Of a stretch of 33,087 bases of DNA, positions 20,685 through 30,241 are shown piece by piece. Under the pieces are notes generated by a model. That model was not told where the DNA came from, searched no databases, and saw nothing but the letters and a program-made list of their open reading frames with translations. The stretch is from Rhizophagus sp. LPA8_4_AMF (Eukaryota > Glomeromycota > Glomeromycetes > Glomerales > Glomeraceae), in NCBI GenBank assembly GCA_021464525.1, contig JADRCO010000472.1:1-33087 (forward strand), written 5' to 3'. The position numbers and the translations under genes are program-made. The stretch's first letter is position 1, and each line of letters begins with the position of its first letter.

Positions 20685-22446
20685 GGTGAGTTAGAGAATA
20701 AAATGTATGTTGTAAAATATTAAATATATATATATATATTTATTTATTTATTTATTTATATATGTATGTATTATGTATTTGTGAAAAAAAAAACGCCGCA
20801 ATCATTAAAACACTTTGTCTATTTATATTAAAGGTATTGATCTAGACCACTTTTAGCGGTTCATTATAATTTCAGTAGGTTATACAAAATTTTATTTATT
20901 TCATTGTATTATCTTTTTTGATCGAATAGTAAAAAGAAAAAAAAAAAAAAAATGCGGAATAGATATCTAACGATTGTGCTATTATGTTGAGTATTATAAT
21001 AGAAAAACATTTAGTTCTATTTTTATGCAATCATCTCGGCAATTACCTCCGATTAAATAATATGAAATCGGTATACAAGAATAGATGAATATTTTTAATA
21101 TTTTTGATTAATAAGGTTAAATTTATTATCTTTTATTATTCGTTTCCTTATAAGGTTATGTTACGCGAATAAAAGATAAACTTTATTTAGAAATATTTTA
21201 GCCTATTAAATTTCGAGATTTTTTTTTAAAAAAAATGCATGTATAAATATAGATCAAATGATAGCTTCATTTACAAATTTTTGAATTCCCTCTAGAATAT
21301 ATGAAATACACGTGAATTAATTTATTCATTACAACCAATAAAAGATCGGTAATCATTTCAGCGAATAAGAAAGAAGAAAATATATTGTTGATCAAACGAA
21401 AATTAATGTTTCAGACCCTATTTTGGTATATTTCTTCTTTATAATAGTTATGTCGTTTAATATGTTTATGCATCATTAGAAGTATTTAATGCTTCATATA
21501 ATGATGTCTTCTTTAATAATCCTAAAATCCTTAAATAAGGAGGAAAAACAATAGTTGACATAATCTGATGTATTTTCTACAACGAAGAATCTCTGAGAAA
21601 AAAAAAAAAAATTTTTTTTTTTTTTTTTTTTTTTTTCTGCAGAAAAAAATCCTTTTTTTTTCTTTGTAACGGAAAATTCGGAAATATTCGGATTTAATAC
21701 GGATCGTCCGAGGCAAATATCAAAACAAATTATTAAAAAAAGTTTAATTTTTCAAATTTGATTAATTTAGAATTCTTTTTTTTTATAATATTTATTTATA
21801 TCGTAACGATAAAATGATATTTTATGGAAAAATAATGGAATACATGGAATATCCGAGAAATAATAAAGTTATATATTAATAGTTAGTAACGGCAATCACT
21901 GAAAAAACAATAATACTTGAATAACTCACACTTACTTATTATTTATCCACTTTAGTAAATTGAATAAGATTTAGCTTATCAACTATCAAGTAAAAACAAT
22001 GATTTCGCTTTATAATGATAAATTAGGTAAAATTTGTCTTTAGATAATATGTAATACGGAAGAAAAAGAAATTTAGGAATATTTTTTTTTTCTCCTCCCC
22101 AAGCATTAACAATCCTGTCATTCCCGTCATTCCGGGTAAAATTATATGTGTTCTGCTGCGGTTCATATATATGTATATATATATTATAAAGAGAATGAAT
22201 TATTATTTTTTTTTTTTTCCAAAAAATTCGTTTCATCATAATACTGTATGCGCGTTTTTCTTTATAATTTATAACGCGTTGAAAATTTTTTTCACGTCAT
22301 GCAGTCATGCATCTGGTTGGAAAAAAAAAATTTTTTTTTTTTTAACCGTTTTAACCGGCGGGTAAAATTCTACAGCAGAAAAGAAATGTAAAATAATTTT
22401 TTATTTTATAAATATACTGTATATATATATATTTTTTTTTTTTTTG
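20685..22446. other. Intergenic region
   Basis: About 1.8 kb between the minus-strand F-box gene and the small HMG-box-like gene. It includes (TA)n/(ATTT)n at 20725-20765 and a poly-A/poly-T inverted run at about 21599-21637 able to form a hairpin. There is also a more GC-balanced patch at 22090-22165 containing GTCATTCCCGTCATTCC. No credible reading frame: the short open frames here consist mainly of homopolymer-encoded Lys and Phe. Confidence 0.5.
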
Positions 22447-22901
22447 ATGGCGATGAATTTCGTAATGTATAAGGTAATTATATGCATTAGATGAAACAAT
22501 TTTCTATTGATTTCAAATGTGAAAAAGAAATTATTAATTATTTCATATTTGGTAAATATTTTTTTTAGATAATATTAAGATACTGTAATGAACAAAGTGA
22601 AACAATTAAATATCCCCAAATTTCTCCAAAATTCTCCAAGATTATTTCAGGTAATATATTATTATAAATATAATAAGTATTAAGGTTAACTTTTAAGGTA
22701 ACACTATATTAATCATATTTATTATTCGTGCATTTCACAATACATTTAGAAAAAGTCCCAAAACTTTATCATGAAATTGCATATTATAGGAGAATGAATT
22801 TTATGGAGAAATCAAAGAATTGGAAGTTCGATTGTACGACCAAAATATTTAAATTATACTGGACTTTAAAAAGATTAGACGAAATTAAGGGAAAAGGGTA
22901 G
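22447..22901 (+). CDS. Small HMG-box-like protein, 3 exons
   Basis: Proposed exons 22447-22473, 22569-22650 and 22750-22901, joined across introns of 95 and 99 bp that both begin GTAAT and end in TTTAG. Phases agree (0, then 1) and give 86 residues, opening MAMNFVMYK and ending KRLDEIKGKG. The order of features fits an HMG box of the MATA_HMG type expanded in Glomeromycotina: an N/F/Y start like 'PxNxFxxYR' (here AMNFVMYK), KYPQISPKFSKIIS matching 'NPxIsNxEISKII', then VPKLYHEIAYYRR and MEKSKNWKF in place of the third helix and its end. The usual 'MWxxEs' helix-2 segment is shortened, so DNA binding may be weak or lost. HMG boxes bind the DNA minor groove in the nucleus. It could also be a decaying copy. 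The splice and family calls are inference, since the pieces are too short to stand alone. Confidence 0.45.
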
Positions 22902-23316
22902 AACCATTAGAAGAAAGTACACGCGAATTTACTAAAAATTGAGTTTAAAGATGACGAAGGTGACGTAATTATTTGATCACAATAAATACAAGTATCCACC
23001 TAATCACATGATTTTGTATGATCCTTTTACCCGATCATTTATTTACAGTATGATTTTTGATTGAGCAAGGGTCGTTATTTATTATTATTGAATGATGATC
23101 GGAAATAATCATCCGTTCACTAGTTAGACACAATTAGTAATTCAATTGTGGTGTGTAATAAGTACTATTATTGTACAAATTAAGAATATAAATAGGTTGG
23201 GTTAAACGCACATAAAAATGTTTCAAAAACTTTAAAAAAAAAAAAATGATATTAAACCTCATTAACTCATTAAGGAACCTTAAAAAAGAATTTCAACAAT
23301 TTTGACCAAATAAAAA
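22902..23316. promoter_or_regulatory. Upstream region of an F-box gene with a TATA-like box
   Basis: 415 bp between the HMG-like gene and the F-box start at 23317. A TATAAATA sequence lies at 23187-23194, 123 bp before the ATG, within AAGAATATAAATAGG, a good match to a TATA element. The region also contains several GATCA words (around 22974, 23021, 23033). Transcription start not known. Confidence 0.4.
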
Positions 23317-24435
23317 ATGAGAAAATTAAAATTATTAAAATTGAACAAAATTCGAGAAACAACACCTTTATTACCAACAGAATGTATGCAACAAATTTTA
23401 AAATATGTTGATGATCAAGAGAATGGACTTTATTCATGTCTTTTGGTTAATAAATATTGGTGTAAAAATGTTTTACCATTACTTTGGGCATCACCATTTC
23501 AAAGTTCATTTATTATAAGTCATTGGGTATTAGCAACTTCAAGTTTAAAAAGTACATTATCAAAAAAAGCTATTAATCAACTTAATAATTATAAAATTAT
23601 AGACACTTATATTTCATGTTTAAATAATAAAGAATTTTATTATTTAAATTCTTTATTTCAAAAATTTTATTCTATAAATCTTAAAATTGGAAAAAAACCA
23701 TTAATTAATTATTCTAATTTTTTACAAGAATTATTATATAGTGAATTTGAGAATACTATATATATATATTTAATGAGAAAATTTAAAGATAAATATAAAG
23801 AACAACAAATACTTGTGATGGCAACTTCATTAATGAAATTATTTTTAAAAGAATCAACAAATCTTCGAATAATAAATTTTAATAAAAAATTTCATAAATT
23901 AGATACACCAAATTTATTACCAAAGTTGATGACAAAAAATTCTCTTTTTACAAATAATTTAAATATTATGACGGAAATTCTTTCATTAAATAGATTAGTA
24001 AAATTTCAAATTAATAATAATAATTCTAAACTTACACAAAATACCATCAATTTATTAAAATTAATATCAATTAATTGTAAAAATATTCATTATCTTGATT
24101 TTAAATTTAAACATTATGAATATAATGATAATATATTACAATTAATTATTAGTATTATTAAATCACAAGATCTTATATCAGAATTTAATATTTCTCAAAT
24201 TAAAAATAATTTTGAATTAATATTATTAAATTTATTATTATTACATAAGAATACTTTGATATCTATGAAATTGGATAATATTTATATATCTGAAAATTCA
24301 AAGGAAATGTTGAAACAATTTTATAATATAAGAAAGATTAAATTACTTCATTGTAATAAACTTACAAGTGAAGTTTTACCTGATTATACTGAACAATTAG
24401 AACAATTGAAAATGTTTGGTTATAAATCGGGATAG
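23317..24435 (+). CDS. F-box protein, C-terminally short (cluster member 4)
   Basis: An intronless frame of 372 residues. The F-box lies at about 17-61 (LLPTECMQQIL, then LYSCLLVNKYWCKNVLPLLW). Relative to paralogs there is an insert of about 20 residues right after the F-box (around 63-92, FIISHWVLATSSLKSTLSKK) before the shared 'KxxxTYxxCL' segment. The protein then follows the short subtype until LKMFGYKSG, where it stops about 55-80 residues earlier than the 25309 and 27194 paralogs. No paralog-like sequence was seen after the stop, so the missing end seems to be lost rather than out of frame. It keeps a complete F-box and may still bind Skp1, but its target-binding half is incomplete. 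Possibly on its way to pseudogene status. Confidence 0.8.
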   Translation: MRKLKLLKLNKIRETTPLLPTECMQQILKYVDDQENGLYSCLLVNKYWCKNVLPLLWASPFQSSFIISHWVLATSSLKSTLSKKAINQLNNYKIIDTYISCLNNKEFYYLNSLFQKFYSINLKIGKKPLINYSNFLQELLYSEFENTIYIYLMRKFKDKYKEQQILVMATSLMKLFLKESTNLRIINFNKKFHKLDTPNLLPKLMTKNSLFTNNLNIMTEILSLNRLVKFQINNNNSKLTQNTINLLKLISINCKNIHYLDFKFKHYEYNDNILQLIISIIKSQDLISEFNISQIKNNFELILLNLLLLHKNTLISMKLDNIYISENSKEMLKQFYNIRKIKLLHCNKLTSEVLPDYTEQLEQLKMFGYKSG

Positions 24436-24535
24436 ACTTTAATATTTAGAAGAGACTTTTTTCAATTTAATAGATTTTTCTAGAAGAGACTTGGATTATT
24501 AAATGTTTTATATATAAAAAAAAAAATAAAAATCA

Positions 24536-24660
24536 TTAATTATTAGACTATTGATGTAGAGAAAAAATAAAAATTATTAACTATTAGACTATTGATTAAT
24601 TATTAGACTATTGATAAAATAAAAAATATTAATTATTAGACTATTGATGTAGAGAAAAAA
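24536..24660. repeat. Irregular tandem repeat around ATTATTAGACTATTGAT, 4 copies
   Basis: The word (T/A)ATTAGACTATTGAT occurs four times, with copies starting near 24541, 24581, 24601 and 24632. They are separated by A-rich spacers, two of which are GTAGAGAAAAAA. The array begins about 100 bp after the stop of the shortened F-box gene. Confidence 0.8.
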
Positions 24661-25237
24661 AATAACATCACATCACAACACGATCCCGTCTTATTAATTT
24701 AATCACAGATTATCTTTGCATATTATTACAGACTATCGGTATTTCCTTCCTTTGTAAACTCCTAAACTCCGGGTATTATACGATAATTAATACTGCATTC
24801 AGTCTTACCGAAAATGCATGATGTCAAGTACATCACGTAAATAATTAATTACTTTTACTATTATTGATCCTTTACAATTATAATCGAATTTTCCTTATTT
24901 CCTTTTCTACATGCCTTTAATATATTCAGACAGAATTTTTATCTAATTGGTTTATAATAATGTCATTATAATTAAATTTTATGCTAATAAGGAAGTAATA
25001 CTGTAATATCATTCATTATAATATAATTAATATAATGTAAAACTTTGTATCACAAATTCATAAAAAATTACAATTATTATTATAAATTCATCTTTTTGTT
25101 AATTGTTATTTTTTAACGTTAAATTTTTGATTATTTTTCTTATTATAGGTTTCAAATACTCTTTAATTTTTGAAAGTGTTACATAAAATAATTCCGATTT
25201 TCCGATTGACCCGATTTATATTAGTTATTTTTGGAGA

Positions 25238-25245
25238 TATAAATA
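25238..25245 (+). promoter_or_regulatory. TATA-like box of F-box gene 25309
   Basis: TATAAATA within GGAGATATAAATACCCC, 64 bp before the ATG at 25309, flanked by GC-containing sequence that makes it stand out from general AT richness. A pyrimidine-rich TTTTCTCTC leader follows at about 25288-25296. Functional assignment is by position and consensus only. Confidence 0.45.
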
Positions 25246-25308
25246 CCCCAATTACAACAAATTGGCGTCATTCTTTCCAAAAATCATTTTCTCTCACACA
25301 AAAAAAAA

Positions 25309-25931
25309 ATGACCTTATTTTCTATTTATAATTTATTCAACAAGATACTTTTAATTTCTTCTAATAATAATAATAATAATAAAGTTGAAACTTCGTTATC
25401 TGCATTACCTACATCATTTAAATTGAATATATTACCTACGGAATGCGTTCAACAAATTGTTCAATATTTATTAGAAGAAAAACAAGGATTATATTCATGT
25501 TTATTAATAAATAGATATTGGTGTAAAGTTGTTATACCATATCTTTGGAGGCAACCATTTGAATTATGTTCATCAAAAAATAGGTTAAAACTTTTTAGAA
25601 CATATTTATTATGTTTTGATCAAGTAGAATTGGATTCCCTATCAATTAGATTGATAGATGCATTATATTTATTTAATATATTTCCTAAAAAAAGGAATCC
25701 TTTATTTAATTATTTTATATTTTTAAGAAAAGTTGCATCCATAGGAATTGAAGATATTATATCACCAATATATAATGAATTGGGTATAAATAAAAAATCA
25801 AAACTTAATCTAGAATATAGAAATGAAATTCCAAAATTTAATAAATTAATCTTTCATCATATATTTAAATATTCAAAAAATCTTAATCTATTCGATTTAG
25901 ATCATTGGATGAAATATGATATTATAACGAT

Positions 25932-25965
<34 letters not shown>

Positions 25966-26589
25966 AATGATGAATCAATATATGATTATCCTGGATTATT
26001 TGGAATTAATAAATTTAAAATAAAAAATATTGGTGTAATCGTTGGAGGAAAATCAAAATTATTTCAATTTATTTCAACATATTGTAAGAATATTACTTTT
26101 ATGGAAATTAGTTTATTTTCTTTAGATTATTCAAAGAAAAATCTTCTCAAGATTATCATAAATTTAATTAAATCACAAAATCGACTTTATGATTTTAGAA
26201 TCTCTCACGTAAATCGAAATAATGATATTGATCCAATAATGAAATCTTTATATTCTTATCAAAGAAAATATTTAATCACACTTTCATTCACATTTGTTAA
26301 ATTTACTCAAGATTCTTTAAATACTCTTGTTAGATTAGAAAGATTAAAAGATCTTTCATTAATCTTTTGTGTGAATATTACAAATAATATTTTAAATCAG
26401 AATTTAAGATTAGAAAGATTACAAATATCATGTGTACCATCATTTTATGATATGTTGTTGGATATATTGAATGTTTACGGAGGATCATTAAAAGTGTTAG
26501 ATCTTAATATTCATTTTAAACCTTTTCAAAAGAAAATAATCGCCTTGTGTCCAAATATTATCGAATTAAATATTGATTCAACATTTTAA
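25309..26589 (+). CDS. F-box protein with poly-Asn and poly-Asp tracts (cluster member 5)
   Basis: An intronless frame of 426 residues. Residues 19-24 are a poly-Asn run from an AAT microsatellite. The F-box is at about 41-84 (ILPTECVQQIV, then LYSCLLINRYWCKVVIPYLW). The conserved RLKLFRTYLLCFD segment follows. Around residues 209-219 a GAT microsatellite (about 25934-25966) encodes 11 consecutive Asp, an acidic loop inserted between leucine-rich units and absent from the paralogs. Units such as LERLKDLSLIFCVNITNN (about 342-360) resemble degenerate leucine-rich repeats. Expected role: SCF substrate adaptor. The repeat tracts are likely to vary in length between isolates or nuclei. Confidence 0.85.
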
Positions 26590-27193
26590 TTTATTTAACT
26601 GCGGTCAATAATTGAAATAAATAATTAGCAAATGTTTATAAAAAGTGTTACATTTAGTTGTTTGTTACATTGGGCCGAAATCAGAGGGCGTTATGGAGTT
26701 TTTTATATCAATGTTTTTGTAACAATTTATAGGTAGGATCAACTAATGGAATACTAATGGATACTAATGGATAAATATGGGATTTTATTCATATATTTAG
26801 AGAGCACCGCCCGGTCTGCCCACTTTTTTTTAGCCGCAGCAATGCGTCCTTATTTATCAATTTCAATAATTATCTTATCAAAATATCTTTTTGTTTATAA
26901 TCATAATTTTCTATAACTTAATTAGTTTTTTATAGAAAAGTGGAGAAACTATATACAGTTAGTTTTGAAACATGAATCAATTATATATATTACTTAATCA
27001 AACTCACCGATTGACTATTATAAGTGGAAACGTAACACGAGGCGATTGAAATAAATAAAGTACTGAAATTATATCATAAGGAAACGACTTTTTAAATTTC
27101 TTTCTCTCATTTTTATATATATAATTTCTTTAATTTTTTTCATATCCTTTTTTATATATATTTATATAATTTCTTCTTTCTCACTTTATATAA
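26590..27193. other. Intergenic region with an unusually GC-rich patch
   Basis: About 600 bp. The patches at 26665-26700 (GGGCCGAAATCAGAGGGCG) and 26800-26850 (GCACCGCCCGGTCTGCCCAC) are much richer in G+C than anything else around them. Between them, at about 26745-26772, AATGGA(T)ACT words repeat. No tRNA cloverleaf or other RNA family could be recognised. Pyrimidine-rich TTTCTTTCTCTC at about 27100 and a TATATAAA run lie just before the next start codon. Confidence 0.4.
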
Positions 27194-28561
27194 ATGATGA
27201 CAATATTTTGTTTTGTGTTTAAATTAATATTTGAACGGTTTAAAAGGGGAAGGAATTTTAAAAGAAAAGTAATGAAAACTAAAAAACCACCATCACCTTT
27301 ATTACCAACAGAATGTATGGAACAAATATTTAAGTATCTTTTACAACTAGAAGATGCAAAACTTTATTCTTCATTACTTGTAAATCGTTATTGGTGTAAA
27401 AATGTTGTACCATTTTTATGGAATCGTCCATTTTCTATCGTATCAAATCAAAATAGTTTTAAATTATTAAGAACCTTCTTTTTATGTTTTAATAATGAAG
27501 AATTTAATTTATTAAATTCTTTATTAAATCCTTATAAAATTAAGATTCCTTCCTCAAATTTTAATCAAACAAAATTAAATTATTCCATTTATTTACAAGA
27601 ATTATCATTTAAAGATTTGGAAATTTGTGTATCTTCAACTATTCATAAATGGTATGGAAATAATAATAATAATTATTATTATCCTGACCAAATGAAAATT
27701 TTATTGGATTCTTTATTACAATTTTTCTTTAAAAAATCAACAAATCTTTATTCACTTAAACTTGATACTTATTTTGATTTTTTAGATATACCAAATTTTT
27801 CTAATTATTTTTCTCAATTTCAATTTGGTTTATTTCAAATTACTAAATTTCAAATTATTTATAATAAACCTATAACAAAAAATACTATTCATTTCTTAAA
27901 ATTAATTTCATGTACATGCAAACAAATTCATACTTTGGACATTAAATTTCAATCTTATGATTATAACGCTGAAGTAATTCATCATTTATCAAATATTATC
28001 ATTTCACAAAATAATCTTATAGAATTTAGTATTTCAAATATTATGATAAATTTTGAACAAATTTTAATTTCTTTACAATCTCACAAAAATTATTTACATT
28101 CAATTAAATTAGATTGTGTTTATCTTACTGAAACTTCCATGATTTTATTAAATAATCTTCAGAATTTGAAAAATCTTTATTTATATTATTGTGAAGGTTT
28201 ATCTAATACTATACTTGATGGTTCTTTTATTTTACAAAAATTACATATAATTTATTCTTTAAAATTACAAAACCTTACTTTATCTATGTTACAAGTTTAT
28301 GGAAAATCTTTACGTCAATTAGGACTTAATATTCATGATTTAGAAGTTGCTGGTGATATTGCTTTTAGTTATTGTACAAATATTAGTGAATTGGTTTTAA
28401 TTATTTATAATCCTACTCATTTATCTGGTTATGATACTTGGAAGAAAGAAAAATGGAAGGAAAGACTTGATCAATTAGTTTTATCTCAAAGGATTAATTT
28501 GTCTTCCCTTTCCATTCATGATCATAATAATTATAATAATTTAGGTAAGTTTATATTTTAA
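27194..28561 (+). CDS. F-box protein with leucine-rich C-terminal half (cluster member 6)
   Basis: A single frame of 455 residues. The N-terminus is hydrophobic, then basic (1-32); an alternative start at Met27 would remove the hydrophobic part. The F-box is at about 36-80 (LLPTECMEQIF, then LYSSLLVNRYWCKNVVPFLW), nearly identical to the 11758 gene. The following NSFKLLRTFFLCF and leucine-rich units (LKNLYLYYCEGLSN about 323-336, GKSLRQLGLNI about 365-375) are shared with that gene, which is probably its nearest duplicate. The frame ends in NLGKFIF, but a consensus GTAAGT lies just before the stop and an intron of 80 bp (28545-28624) would replace the end with a short tail stopping at 28656. 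Expected role: SCF substrate adaptor. Confidence 0.85.
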   Translation: MMTIFCFVFKLIFERFKRGRNFKRKVMKTKKPPSPLLPTECMEQIFKYLLQLEDAKLYSSLLVNRYWCKNVVPFLWNRPFSIVSNQNSFKLLRTFFLCFNNEEFNLLNSLLNPYKIKIPSSNFNQTKLNYSIYLQELSFKDLEICVSSTIHKWYGNNNNNYYYPDQMKILLDSLLQFFFKKSTNLYSLKLDTYFDFLDIPNFSNYFSQFQFGLFQITKFQIIYNKPITKNTIHFLKLISCTCKQIHTLDIKFQSYDYNAEVIHHLSNIIISQNNLIEFSISNIMINFEQILISLQSHKNYLHSIKLDCVYLTETSMILLNNLQNLKNLYLYYCEGLSNTILDGSFILQKLHIIYSLKLQNLTLSMLQVYGKSLRQLGLNIHDLEVAGDIAFSYCTNISELVLIIYNPTHLSGYDTWKKEKWKERLDQLVLSQRINLSSLSIHDHNNYNNLGKFIF

Positions 28562-28656
28562 CAATTAGCATATAAAATTAATTAATTATTAATAATAATT
28601 AATTTTTTTTTTTTTTTTTATTAGATATATATGTAAATAGATTATTTTATACCTGA

Positions 28657-30241
28657 AATTATTCTTTAGATATAAAACAATATATAATATTTTTAGAAAT
28701 TAGTAATTAATTAATATATTGAGTAACAAATATATAAAAAAGATTTTAAGTTTTTTTTTTTTAATCTTAAATGCATAAATATTTTGGGCGGGAAGTGAAA
28801 AATGTAAGCATCAACGTTTTTATTTTAAATCTAAAAATACGTGCATGCATTGCTTTTTATTTTGGGGGAATTTGAGATAATTTTATTTATGTTGTGTATC
28901 ACGAACTAACCATAACTTTTTTTTCTTTTGTCATTATCTCACGTGAATTCATGAATATATTATTTAAGAATCGCGTTTTTAATCTAATGTCAAATTGTAA
29001 AATAATTATGAATTATTATGAAAAGAACAAGAATTCTGATCAAATTTCCATTCGTGATTTCCATTTGTGATAGATTTAGATAAGCAAAAGATGGTCAAGT
29101 AAAATAATAATTAGTGATTCATCAAACGATCAAGATCGATTTGCGTATGTCCACTTACAAAATGTGATAAATATGAGTGACATACATCAAGAGGACGTGT
29201 CGTCGTGTCGTACGTGTCGTGAGGATACCAAAATATCAAGAATTCATTGAATTCTATATAATCAGGATTTTTATTTTCGTCTTTTTAGACTTTTGATATA
29301 ATTATAGTGAATTATAATTTAAATACGTATGTATTTAAATTCTGAGAATTGAAATTTTCATTAGTTTGACGCGTGGGTATGAAAAGTAACTAATTATATT
29401 AAAGGGGTCCCGTTTATGGTGCGAGTAGCGCATTTACTTGATATTCAATTAAACAAGTATATTTATTAATTATAAATTAGTACTATGTGATTCAGTAAAA
29501 AAAAAATTGTCCAATAAATTATTCAATTTGACGAATATCCTATAACTATATTAATTATAAAATGAAATAAATTAATTATGTGATTCAGTAAATAAAAAAA
29601 AAAAATTATGTCCAACAAATTCTAGTAAAAAAGTATGTCGGGTAAAAAAGTTCGATTAAGCAAAATTCAATTTTTTTTTCTAGAATCGTTATGTATTATT
29701 CGCTAAATTTGTTGAATTTCTTCACCTTCGATCGTAAAGAATCCATTCAAGTGATTCAAATGAATTAGTGTCATAACTTCTTAAAAGAAATAGCGTGTAA
29801 GTTATTTTTAATACAATCTTTTCATTTGAATTCTACAATTTACATTCAAGAAGCACAAAGAATATTAAAACTCAAAATTATCTCACACTTATAACAATTA
29901 TAACAATTACAGCATACATCTACCTAAATTATCTCTCAGATAACAATTACAGCATACATCTACCTAAATTATCTCTCACATATCAATTACAGTATACATC
30001 TACCTAAATTATCTTTGCAAACTTTTGTTATACGTCGTACAGCATTTACTCATGCCAAGAAACTCGATTTTTAAAACATCATGGTAAGGCCAAGCATCCA
30101 AAACAACATAATATAGGAAATTTTTATTTTTGGTAATTATTTACATATTGTATACCTTAGTCGTACCAAAAAAATTTTTTTTTTTTGTCCTTTTCTTTTT
30201 TTTTCTTTTTTACAAACTTCCGTCATTATACCTTAATAAAT
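28657..30241. other. Intergenic region
   Basis: About 1.6 kb of AT-rich DNA. A GTGTCGTCGTGTCGTACGTG patch lies at about 29197-29220. A direct repeat of a segment beginning ATGTGATTCAGTAAA occurs at about 29484-29518 and 29577-29622. The 40-bp tandem repeat at 29901-30017 is described separately. No gene. Confidence 0.5.
29901..30017. repeat. 40-bp tandem repeat x3
   Basis: Three head-to-tail copies at 29901-29940, 29941-29980 and 29981-30017. Each begins TA(A/T)CAATTACAG and contains ATACATCTACCTAAATTATC. The first two differ at only one or two positions; the third is slightly more diverged and incomplete. No spacers lie between copies, so it is a minisatellite, not a CRISPR-like array. Confidence 0.9.

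Larger units (their letters stand above)
24436..25308. other. Intergenic region
   Basis: Contains the TATTAGACTATTGAT repeats at 24536-24660, described separately, then plain AT-rich DNA and the proximal promoter of the next F-box gene. No reading frame of note. Confidence 0.5.

Noticed and set aside
21531-21716. Minus-strand frame of 61 codons
   Set aside because: It consists largely of Lys and Phe encoded by adjacent poly-A and poly-T runs.
22171-22365. Overlapping short frames on both strands
   Set aside because: They are dominated by homopolymer-encoded residues and give no motif; they lie in the upstream flank of the HMG-like gene.
29901-30017. Regular repeats that might suggest a CRISPR array
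   Set aside because: The copies are directly adjacent with no unique spacers, and the genome is eukaryotic.
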